64,000 nt of DNA from JACPHB01 sp964495505 (lineage in GTDB: Bacteria; Patescibacteriota; Minisyncoccia; UBA10092), in contig CAZBVM010000001.1 of assembly GCA_964495505.1 (NCBI GenBank), forward strand, positions 27,894 to 91,893. Reading direction: 5' to 3'. Under the pieces are notes generated by a model. The model was not told the origin of the DNA and made no database searches. It saw nothing but the letters and a program-made list of their open reading frames with translations. Numbering within the stretch: position 1 is the stretch's first letter; each line of letters begins with the position of its first letter. Below are positions 59,618 to 64,000 of the stretch, in pieces. The position numbers and the translations under genes are program-made.

Positions 59618-59646
59618 AGTATAGTAACCCCCTCCGGTCATGTCAA
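59618..59646 (-). promoter_or_regulatory. Sigma70-like promoter
   Basis: On the minus strand TTGACA (59641-59646), 17-base spacer, TATACT (59618-59623), upstream of the metzincin-like gene. Confidence 0.85.
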
Positions 59647-59701
59647 TCCCTCTCTACATGTTGATAACTTCTGCGTTCAATAAAATAACGCTGTTTTATT
59701 C

Positions 59702-59750
59702 TGGAGCCGCCTCTCGGGATTGAACCGAGGATCTAGTTACCCCGTTACAA
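59702..59750 (-). pseudogene. tRNA 3' fragment with encoded CCA
   Basis: T arm (CTCGG TTCAATC CCGAG), acceptor 3' strand AGGCGGC, then TCCA. It begins around TTTGTAACGGGG, which looks like an anticodon loop with TGT (Thr) and half a stem. The matching 5' half is not adjacent; the fragment GCCACCT at 60311 would pair with one mismatch. Confidence 0.6.
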
Positions 59751-59760
59751 ATGCCGATGA

Positions 59761-59797
59761 GCCGAGGGCGAGATTCGAACTCGCGACCTCTGCTTTA
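59761..59797 (-). pseudogene. tRNA 3' half (acceptor CCTCGGC)
   Basis: From TAAAGCAG through AGGTC, the T arm GCGAG TTCGAAT CTCGC and acceptor CCTCGGC. Acceptor complementarity with the 5' half at 59964-59997 (GCCGAGG) is perfect, but the anticodon stem halves do not pair in standard register. Confidence 0.75.
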
Positions 59798-59822
59798 TCC
59801 CGATGTTCTAAAATTTTTGATA

Positions 59823-59895
59823 AGCCAGCGGTCGGAATCGAACCGACGACCTTCGCTTTACGAAAGCGCTGCTCTACCAACTGAGCTACGCTGGC
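59823..59895 (-). tRNA. tRNA-Thr (anticodon CGU)
   Basis: Complete cloverleaf: GCCAGCG / CGCTGGC acceptor, D arm GCTC/GAGC, anticodon loop TTCGTAA, T arm with TTCGATT. No encoded CCA. It is flanked by inverted arms (about 59798-59822 and 59896-59922: AAAATTTT with GAACATCG / CGATGTTC), so it sits in the loop of a large hairpin between the two halves of another tRNA. Confidence 0.92.
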
Positions 59896-59963
59896 AAAAA
59901 TTTTCTGGAACATCGAGGACTCTCGATATTGTAACCAAATCAAAGATTTGGACAATATCGGAG

Positions 59964-59997
59964 CGAAACAGTTGCTCTGCCACTGAGCTACCTCGGC
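59964..59997 (-). pseudogene. tRNA 5' half (acceptor GCCGAGG)
   Basis: GCCGAGG, TA, D arm GCTC AGTGGCA GAGC, then AACTGTTTCG, stopping inside the anticodon loop. The 34 bases plus the 37-base 3' half give exactly a 71-base tRNA body. Followed by a hairpin (GATATTGT / ACAATATC). Confidence 0.75.
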
Positions 59998-60001
59998 AAA
60001 A

Positions 60002-60244
60002 TCAATTTGTTATTCTTCTTTTTAAATAAGCGCGGCCGAAGCCAGTTTTTAATTGCTTCTCTCTATTAACAGCATCCATTTTATTCATACAAGCTTCATA
60101 ATAAATCAATATCAGTGGTCGCTTATTTTTTGTCGTTTTAACCAATCCCAATTGATGCTCTTTAAAACGCTTTTTTAAGTCTTCACAAAAGCCTACGTAA
60201 AGTTTACTATCTTTCCTGCTTTTTAGAACATAAGTGTAATACAT
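60002..60244 (-). CDS. GIY-YIG nuclease-domain protein 1
   Basis: 80 residues, a stand-alone GIY-YIG domain of the UPF0213/YhbQ type. YTYVL and LYVGFCEDLKKRFKEH carry the GIY and YIG strands (the second as YVG) and the conserved Arg; Glu is in YYEACMNK, Asn/Lys-rich C-terminal QLKTGFGRAYLKRR. It lies between a tRNA fragment and a hairpin upstream and a tRNA 5' half downstream, as the paralog at 61439 does. Probably a DNA nuclease. Activity unproven. Confidence 0.88.
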   Translation of the reverse strand: MYYTYVLKSRKDSKLYVGFCEDLKKRFKEHQLGLVKTTKNKRPLILIYYEACMNKMDAVNREKQLKTGFGRAYLKRRITN

Positions 60245-60258
60245 AAAGTGTTGCTCCC

Positions 60259-60306
60259 CGCCCGCATCGCTACGCGAGCAAGCTCGCTTGCGAAGCGTTG
60301 CGGGCG
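60259..60306. repeat. Hairpin between tRNA fragment and GIY-YIG 1
   Basis: Outer arms CGCCCGCA / TGCGGGCG with nested CGC, GAGC and GCTC pairs inside. It occupies the same place as the double hairpin before GIY-YIG 2. Confidence 0.75.
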
Positions 60307-60310
60307 CGGT

Positions 60311-60329
60311 GCCACTGAGCTAAGGTGGC
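60311..60329 (-). pseudogene. tRNA 5' fragment (acceptor GCCACCT)
   Basis: GCCACCTTAGCTCAGTGGC: acceptor strand plus most of a D arm, broken in the D loop. No perfect 3' partner (AGGTGGC) was seen nearby. Confidence 0.7.
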
Positions 60330-60338
60330 ATAAATATA

Positions 60339-61205
60339 TTATTTTATGTCTTTCCATGGAAATTTGGAATTAGCGGGAAGCGAGAAGCCGGCGGCGTTGC
60401 GGTGGCCGCCGCCGCCGAATTTAGCGACAATTTTAGAAACGTCTAAGTCGCCGTTTGACCTTAAAGAGACTTCAACCCTGTCTTTGTCTCTCTGCCAAAC
60501 GAGAGCAAAAGGGGGATATTTTTTAGACAATATCATTCCTATTTGAGATCTTAAAAAACGCGGGGCGTTTATGGCATATATTTTATGGCCCTCAAAAATC
60601 ACCGGATAGGCGTTACTTCTTATTATATTTTCAATAATTTTGTCTTCGTAAGAAATAATTGCTCTGCCGCTTTCTGCGAACTTATTATAATTGCTTTCTT
60701 TTTCTCCGCCTTTGATTAATTTATCCCAAACTTTAAAATCAAAATCAAACAACTCCATATATGCCAGAACTTCTTTAACATTTTTTGACTTAAATTTCCA
60801 GAGGTCGCCTTCTTCAACTAACTTCACAATCTTCGGTATCTTCTTATCGGGATGAAAATATTTGAAAGTCAATACCGCCCCCGAATGATTTATATCAAAG
60901 ACATGCTCCGGAACTTTTTTTATAAATTCTTTGGCGCTTATATGATGGTCTATCACTATAACTTTTTTATTATCATTGATAAACTTTTCAAGATAAGGAG
61001 GATAATACATAAAGTCCAAAGTATAGACAATTTTATTTTTAATTTCGGGAGAAGGAGGATTTCCGAGTTTTACCGGAATATAATCGGCGGTTGAACCAAA
61101 TTTTTTCCATGCCGCCCAGGCAGCGGTAAACCCATCGTGGCACTCTGCGTGATATAAAACGCATATCGGCTTAGGTTTTTTAGATTTTAAATTTTTTTGT
61201 TTCAT
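60339..61205 (-). CDS. DHH-family phosphoesterase
   Basis: 288 residues: DHH domain with YHAECHDGFTAAW (as the first metal motif), LDFMYYP, and IDHHISA; DHHA1 domain at the C-terminus with GGGGHRNAAGF. Resembles nanoRNase/oligoribonuclease-type enzymes. Likely degrades short RNA or a cyclic dinucleotide product; exact substrate unknown. It lies between the two tRNA-GIY-YIG loci. Confidence 0.85.
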   Translation of the reverse strand: MKQKNLKSKKPKPICVLYHAECHDGFTAAWAAWKKFGSTADYIPVKLGNPPSPEIKNKIVYTLDFMYYPPYLEKFINDNKKVIVIDHHISAKEFIKKVPEHVFDINHSGAVLTFKYFHPDKKIPKIVKLVEEGDLWKFKSKNVKEVLAYMELFDFDFKVWDKLIKGGEKESNYNKFAESGRAIISYEDKIIENIIRSNAYPVIFEGHKIYAINAPRFLRSQIGMILSKKYPPFALVWQRDKDRVEVSLRSNGDLDVSKIVAKFGGGGHRNAAGFSLPANSKFPWKDIK

Positions 61206-61240
61206 TTATTTTAATCCCTGTTGTTTAGTTTTAAATCAGA

Positions 61241-61275
61241 GCGGGTAAGGAGAATCGGACTCGCGCCTCGACCTT
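61241..61275 (-). pseudogene. tRNA-Gly 3' fragment
   Basis: 35 bases from the anticodon loop side (AAGGTCG) to the acceptor TTACCCGC. It matches the intact tRNA-Gly at 33 of 35 positions, with the change next to the acceptor stem. The match ends exactly at the anticodon loop. Confidence 0.85.
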
Positions 61276-61276
61276 G

Positions 61277-61352
61277 CCCGCCCCCGCCAACATCTGCGAA
61301 GTTGTGGCGGGGGGCGGGTCCGCCTAAATGCCCCTACGGGGCTTTTGGCGGA
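61277..61352. repeat. Double-hairpin element, copy b
   Basis: Hairpin 1: CCCGCCCCCGCC / GGCGGGGGGCGGG; hairpin 2: TCCGCC-TAAATGCCCC / GGGGC-TTTTGGCGGA. Same plan and plus-strand direction as 61730-61789 and 63163-63227. Confidence 0.85.
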
Positions 61353-61365
61353 GGAAGGTTTGATA

Positions 61366-61436
61366 AGCGGGTAGCGAGAATCGGACTCGCGCCTCGACCT
61401 TGGGAAGGTCGCATAATACCATTATACTATACCCGC
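61366..61436 (-). tRNA. tRNA-Gly (anticodon CCC)
   Basis: Acceptor GCGGGTA / TACCCGC, D arm, anticodon loop TTCCCAA with CCC, T arm with TCCGATT. No encoded CCA. Two bases separate it from the GIY-YIG 2 stop. Confidence 0.93.
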
Positions 61437-61438
61437 AT

Positions 61439-61708
61439 TTAAGAATTTTTTAAATAATTTTCTAAACGCCTATTTAAATATCCTCTGCCAAAACCGGTTT
61501 TTAGCTGTAATTCTCTTTTCCTTGCATCTGTCTTATTTAGACTAGCTTCGTAGTAAATCAAGTCAATTATTTCAAAACTTTTTGTGGTTTTAATTTCGCC
61601 AACTCTGTGTTCTTTTACTCTGTTATTTAAATCTTCTGTTGAACCAATATAAAATTTATTTCTTGAGCGATTTATATCTTGGCATAATAATACATAAGTG
61701 TAATACAT
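61439..61708 (-). CDS. GIY-YIG nuclease-domain protein 2
   Basis: 89 residues. YTYVLLCQDINRSRNKFYIGSTEDLNNRVKEH has the GIY and YIG strands with YIG intact, then IYYEASLNK with Glu and QLKTGFGRGYLNRRL. Paralog of the protein at 60002; both genes start with the same bases (ATGTATTACACTTATG). A tRNA-Gly follows after two bases and a double hairpin precedes it. Confidence 0.9.
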   Translation of the reverse strand: MYYTYVLLCQDINRSRNKFYIGSTEDLNNRVKEHRVGEIKTTKSFEIIDLIYYEASLNKTDARKRELQLKTGFGRGYLNRRLENYLKNS

Positions 61709-61729
61709 ATTTTTATTTTACTGCCATTA

Positions 61730-61789
61730 CCAGCCTCAAGAGCAAAGCTCGTTACGGCTGGTCCGCCAAAATGCAAAGCTTTTGGCGGA
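61730..61789. repeat. Double-hairpin element, copy a
   Basis: Hairpin 1: CCAGCC / GGCTGG; hairpin 2: TCCGCCAAAA / TTTTGGCGGA around TGCAAAGC. Joined directly to the tRNA-Gly 5' fragment. Confidence 0.85.
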
Positions 61790-61801
61790 TACTATACCCG
61801 C
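61789..61801 (-). pseudogene. tRNA-Gly 5' fragment
   Basis: GCGGGTATAGTAT, identical to the first 13 bases of the intact tRNA-Gly, broken in the D loop and continued by the double hairpin. Confidence 0.8.
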
Positions 61802-61903
61802 GAAAACAAATAAATTCTATCTTAAATTTCTTGACTTTTCAATGGTTTAGTGTGAGAATTCAGCCAAATTTTTGGCCTTTAACAACTGAACAGCGAGGAT
61901 AAA

Positions 61904-63124
61904 ATGGACAAGAAAACGGCTTTGCGCCTGTCTTTGACTTTCGCTGCAATTTATTTCTTTTCAACCAACGGCATGGCCTCATTGCCGGGGCTAGCCGTAA
62001 GCTATCTTTTGAAAGACGTTCTGAAAATGACGGCCAGCCAAGCGTCATATTTTGGCGCCGTGACCCTGCTCGGATGGGTTATCAAGCCGCTGTGGGGAAT
62101 GATTTCCGACGCCCTGCCGCTTTTCGGCTATCGTCGGAAATCATATCTTATTTTAACCAGCTTAATTGCTTCTGCTATTTGGTTAACGCTTGGGCAAATT
62201 GAAAATTATACAATCGTTTTCCTTCTTACTGTATTCACTCTTTCAAACTTCTTTTATGCTTTCAATGATGTTGTATGCGATGGCCTTATGGTTCAGACCG
62301 GAAGACCGCACAATCTTACCGGCAAATTCCAGTCGTGGCAATGGGGCGCGGTTTATGCCGCCCAAATTATCACTTCGCTTGCCGGCGGCTGGGTCGCTAC
62401 TAATCTGAAAAATCAGACTATCTTTTCAATCAATGCTATTTTTCCGCTAATGGTGCTAGCCTTGGTATTGTTTTTTGTGAAAGAAGAAAAGGCCGCGAAA
62501 AACGCGGAGCACTGGCGGTCCAGTATCATGTCCTTCAAAGAAGCCGGCCAGGACAAGATGCTGTGGTTTGTGGCATTCTTCATTTTTTTCTGGAATTTCA
62601 GCCCGTCTTATGGAACGCCGTTCTTCTACTACGCTAACGACGTTCTAAATTTTGAAAAGATGTTTTTCGGCTATGTCGGCGCCATTGGAAGCGCCGCTTC
62701 GGTACTGGGCGCCATAATTTTTTCCCGTTATTCAGCAAAAGTGCCGATGAAAAAACTCATCTATTTTTCAATAGCCATCGCCGCTCTAACCAATCTTTTG
62801 GACCTGATTTATTTCACGTCTTTCATTTTAAATCATCTCTGGCGCGCAAAAGTTATGTATGTCATAACCGCTGGTACTCTAAGTATTTTAGGAATTTTTG
62901 TCTTTTTGGCGATATTGAATCTTACCGCCATAATCTGCCCGAAATACAGCGAGGGTACGGTTTTCGCGGCACTAATGTCGGTATTTAATCTGGGCCAAAT
63001 GGGTTCCGCGGCCTTTGGCGGCTATATGTTTGATTTGGTCGGCCTAAAAATACTTATCATAGTATCGGCAACATTCACCGCCGCGGCCTGGCCGCTTGTC
63101 AGATTTTTAAAACTAGAAAAATAA
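61904..63124 (+). CDS. BT1 (folate/biopterin transporter) family MFS protein
   Basis: 406 residues with about twelve membrane helices. ISDALPLFGYRRKSYLI is the BT1 signature after helix 2; the rest fits the major facilitator fold. The family moves folates, biopterin or related pterins in protists and cyanobacteria; the substrate here is unknown. GAGGA before the ATG and higher GC than the neighbours suggest acquisition. It lies between two double-hairpin copies. Confidence 0.82.
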   Translation: MDKKTALRLSLTFAAIYFFSTNGMASLPGLAVSYLLKDVLKMTASQASYFGAVTLLGWVIKPLWGMISDALPLFGYRRKSYLILTSLIASAIWLTLGQIENYTIVFLLTVFTLSNFFYAFNDVVCDGLMVQTGRPHNLTGKFQSWQWGAVYAAQIITSLAGGWVATNLKNQTIFSINAIFPLMVLALVLFFVKEEKAAKNAEHWRSSIMSFKEAGQDKMLWFVAFFIFFWNFSPSYGTPFFYYANDVLNFEKMFFGYVGAIGSAASVLGAIIFSRYSAKVPMKKLIYFSIAIAALTNLLDLIYFTSFILNHLWRAKVMYVITAGTLSILGIFVFLAILNLTAIICPKYSEGTVFAALMSVFNLGQMGSAAFGGYMFDLVGLKILIIVSATFTAAAWPLVRFLKLEK

Positions 63125-63150
63125 CAACCCCTTACGGGGTTTTAATTTTA
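63125..63150 (+). terminator. Terminator after the BT1 gene
   Basis: AACCCC / GGGGTT stem around TTAC, followed by TTAATTTTAATT. Confidence 0.75.
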
Positions 63151-63162
63151 ATTATATCGCCA

Positions 63163-63227
63163 CCCGCCCAAAGCCATAGGCATTATGGCGGGTCCGCCTG
63201 AATGCCCCCTACGGGGCTTTCGGCGGA
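63163..63227. repeat. Double-hairpin element, copy c
   Basis: Hairpin 1: CCCGCC / GGCGGG; hairpin 2: TCCGCC-TGAATGCCCC / GGGGC-TTTCGGCGGA. It covers the stop codon and last codons of the divergent FtsB-like gene. Confidence 0.85.
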
Positions 63228-63628
63228 AAAAAATAATACCACCACTGCTTGTAATTTGGTAAATTTAAGGTATCGTCAGAATATTGTGAAATAGTTTCGC
63301 CCCGCAGCTGCGGGGTTGAAGTCGCTTGCGGCAAAATAATAACCACTTTTTCGCCTTCTTTTTTAAGATTAAGGCGCACTCGCGCTTCTTTTTCAAGGTT
63401 GGATTCATTTTTATAATAGTCCACCAGTTGATTTAAGTCGTTTTTTTGTTTGTTTAAATCGGAAATTTCGGCGTTAAGTTTGTCTAATTCTCCTTTAACT
63501 TCATACCGATAGTAAAGCTTCTGAAAAATACCGACGGTTAAGGCTAACAGAATCGGAATGAGAAAAATAAAAAATATTTTTGATTTAATCAATTTTTGAT
63601 AAATCGTGATATTGTCTTTTTCTATCAT
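63209..63628 (-). CDS. FtsB/DivIC-like septum protein
   Basis: 139 residues: one membrane segment (about 17-38), a coiled coil (about 42-75, ELDKLNAEISDLNKQKNDLN), and LEKEARVRLNLKKEGEKVV, typical of the FtsB/DivIC end. The C-terminal tail (YFFPPKAP) is encoded by double-hairpin element c, and TPQLRGE by a perfect 16-base palindrome (63300-63315). Confidence 0.8.
   Translation of the reverse strand: MIEKDNITIYQKLIKSKIFFIFLIPILLALTVGIFQKLYYRYEVKGELDKLNAEISDLNKQKNDLNQLVDYYKNESNLEKEARVRLNLKKEGEKVVIILPQATSTPQLRGETISQYSDDTLNLPNYKQWWYYFFPPKAP
63300..63315. repeat. In-frame 16-base palindrome
   Basis: CCCCGCAGCTGCGGGG, perfect, inside the FtsB-like gene. Same CCCCGCA/TGCGGGG stem as in aspS and at 40066. 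Confidence 0.85.
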
Positions 63629-63649
63629 TACTCATATAATACAAACATT

Positions 63650-63757
63650 ATGAGCAAAAGACAAAAAAAAGCGCTTGGCGCTTTGTGGCTGATAATAACC
63701 ATTTTAGCCGTTCTCTCAATGGTGGCGTTTCTATTTATTCCGCTACTGAGATATTAA
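63650..63757 (+). CDS. Short single-span membrane protein
   Basis: 35 residues: basic MSKRQKKALG start, then one hydrophobic segment (about 11-32). Divergent from the FtsB-like gene and convergent with lepA, whose stop it overlaps by four bases. I recall similar small CPR proteins but cannot confirm it. Confidence 0.5.
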   Translation: MSKRQKKALGALWLIITILAVLSMVAFLFIPLLRY

Positions 63758-64000
63758 CTTCTAAACATTTTTAAATAAACATCGCTGTCAAGTTCAACGC
63801 GGCCGAAGGCCGCTCTTTTCTTTTTGCCTTTTTTCTGTTTTTCTAAAAGCTTCATTTTCCGAGTAATATCGCCTCCATAAAGATAACCGGTTACGTCTTT
63901 TCTCATCGCCGAAATCGTCTCCCGGGCAATAACTTTGCCTCCAATGGCTGCCTGAAGTGCCACGGCAAAATTCTGTCTCGGCACAATATCTTTCAATTTT
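63754..64000 (-). CDS. lepA: Elongation factor 4, C-terminal part
   Basis: The open frame runs past the window end, so the N-terminal GTPase is not seen. The visible end is the LepA-specific C-terminus: VPRQNFAVALQAAIGGKVIARETISAMRKDVT, then YGGDITRKMKLLEKQKKGKKK. EF4 back-translocates ribosomes under stress. Confidence 0.94.
   Translation of the reverse strand, partial: KLKDIVPRQNFAVALQAAIGGKVIARETISAMRKDVTGYLYGGDITRKMKLLEKQKKGKKKRAAFGRVELDSDVYLKMFRS

Larger units (their letters stand above)
59702..60329 (-). mobile_element. tRNA-GIY-YIG locus 1 (nested broken tRNAs)
   Basis: In minus-strand order: 5' fragment of a tRNA (60311-60329), GC-rich hairpin (60259-60306), GIY-YIG gene (60002-60244), 5' half of another tRNA (59964-59997), a hairpin, intact tRNA-Thr(CGU) between inverted arms, the matching 3' half (59761-59797), and a 3' tRNA end with CCA (59702-59750). 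Locus 2 has the same plan. Read as insertion of a GIY-YIG/tRNA element into tRNA genes; the mechanism is inferred. Confidence 0.5.
61241..61801 (-). mobile_element. tRNA-GIY-YIG locus 2 (tRNA-Gly)
   Basis: In minus-strand order: 13-base 5' fragment of tRNA-Gly (61789-61801), double hairpin (61730-61789), GIY-YIG gene (61439-61708), intact tRNA-Gly(CCC) (61366-61436), double hairpin (61277-61352), and 35-base 3' fragment of tRNA-Gly (61241-61275). The outer fragments and the intact gene share sequence, so this reads as a tRNA-Gly gene broken by a cassette that brings a whole tRNA-Gly. Confidence 0.6.

Noticed and set aside
59672..59700. Further AACGCA-type repeat near 59680
   Set aside because: GCGTT and AACGC are present but in reversed order and with a different core, so it is not a clear family member.
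59798..59963. Group I or archaeal-type intron in a tRNA
   Set aside because: The insert is too short for group I, lacks its conserved core, and holds a complete tRNA. Bacteria lack the BHB splicing machinery. An insertion is the simpler reading.
1..64000. UGA recoded to glycine, as in SR1 and Gracilibacteria
   Set aside because: Several genes end sensibly at TGA (rpsK, rplQ, frr) and an RF2 gene with GGQ and SPF motifs is present.

Overview
The window reads as a chromosomal segment of an ultra-small bacterium of the Candidate Phyla Radiation (Patescibacteria, most likely Parcubacteria). This is inferred from the AT-rich, densely packed genes, trimmed housekeeping enzymes (AspRS without its GAD insertion, DnaX without its zinc module, ProRS without an editing insertion), many very short intergenic spacers, and a mostly leaderless or Shine-Dalgarno-poor style of housekeeping gene. 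Stop codons include UGA and prfB (RF2) is present, so UGA is a stop here. Two 10-base N runs (33728-33737, 58767-58776) mark assembly gaps.

Layout. 1-3.2 kb: end of the ribosomal/alpha operon (rpsK, rpsD, rpoA, rplQ, rplM, rpsI). 3.2-10.2 kb: lipoprotein cassette, PEGA protein, murA, a first mreB, a HolB-like protein, frr, rseP. 10.3-21 kb: proS, the mreB-mreC-mreD-mrdA shape operon, greA, lysS, serS, alr, ftsQ-like. 21-33.5 kb: two GT39-type glycosyltransferases, tRNA-Lys and tRNA-Ile(UAU), a VirD4/TraD-like ATPase with GtrA, a divergent secreted-protease pair, GNAT, NUDIX, tRNA-Gln, dnaX and a patatin. 34-42.7 kb: metallo-hydrolase, superoxide dismutase, a candidate structured RNA, fmt/def, a C-terminal processing protease, rplI, rpmA, envelope proteins and an EnvC-like M23 protein. 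42.7-53.7 kb: gltX, murG, ftsW, a D-aminoacylase-like amidohydrolase, mraY, a DD-carboxypeptidase, scpB/scpA, aspS. 53.7-58.6 kb: a small putative island (NYN, glutamine-rich surface protein, HEPN-like gene) bracketed by intact prfB and a diverged copy of the prfB 3' end. 58.7-64 kb: a second metzincin-like protease, two GIY-YIG/tRNA loci, a DHH phosphoesterase, a BT1-type transporter, an FtsB/DivIC-like protein and lepA.

How it fits together. The core is information processing plus a nearly complete set for making and shaping peptidoglycan (murA, mraY, murG, ftsW, mreBCD, mrdA, alr, DD-carboxypeptidase, EnvC-like hydrolase, ftsQ and ftsB-like). Scattered through it are single-gene units with strong sigma70-like promoters, good Shine-Dalgarno sites and most with their own terminators; several are secreted proteases or lipoproteins, and some share short intergenic repeats.

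The most unusual signals are: (1) two loci where a GIY-YIG nuclease gene and an intact tRNA sit between fragments of broken tRNA genes, with hairpin elements at the joints; (2) a 142-143 bp MITE-like element in two copies, each with a 4-bp target duplication that preserved a start codon in one case and a -35 box in the other; (3) two MreB paralogs with reciprocal substitutions in their nucleotide-binding loops; (4) perfect palindromes inserted in frame inside several proteins; (5) a GC-rich, hairpin-dense candidate RNA of about 440 nt with its own promoter and terminator; (6) the prfB-bracketed island. None of these could be tested by search here; the novelty is inference.
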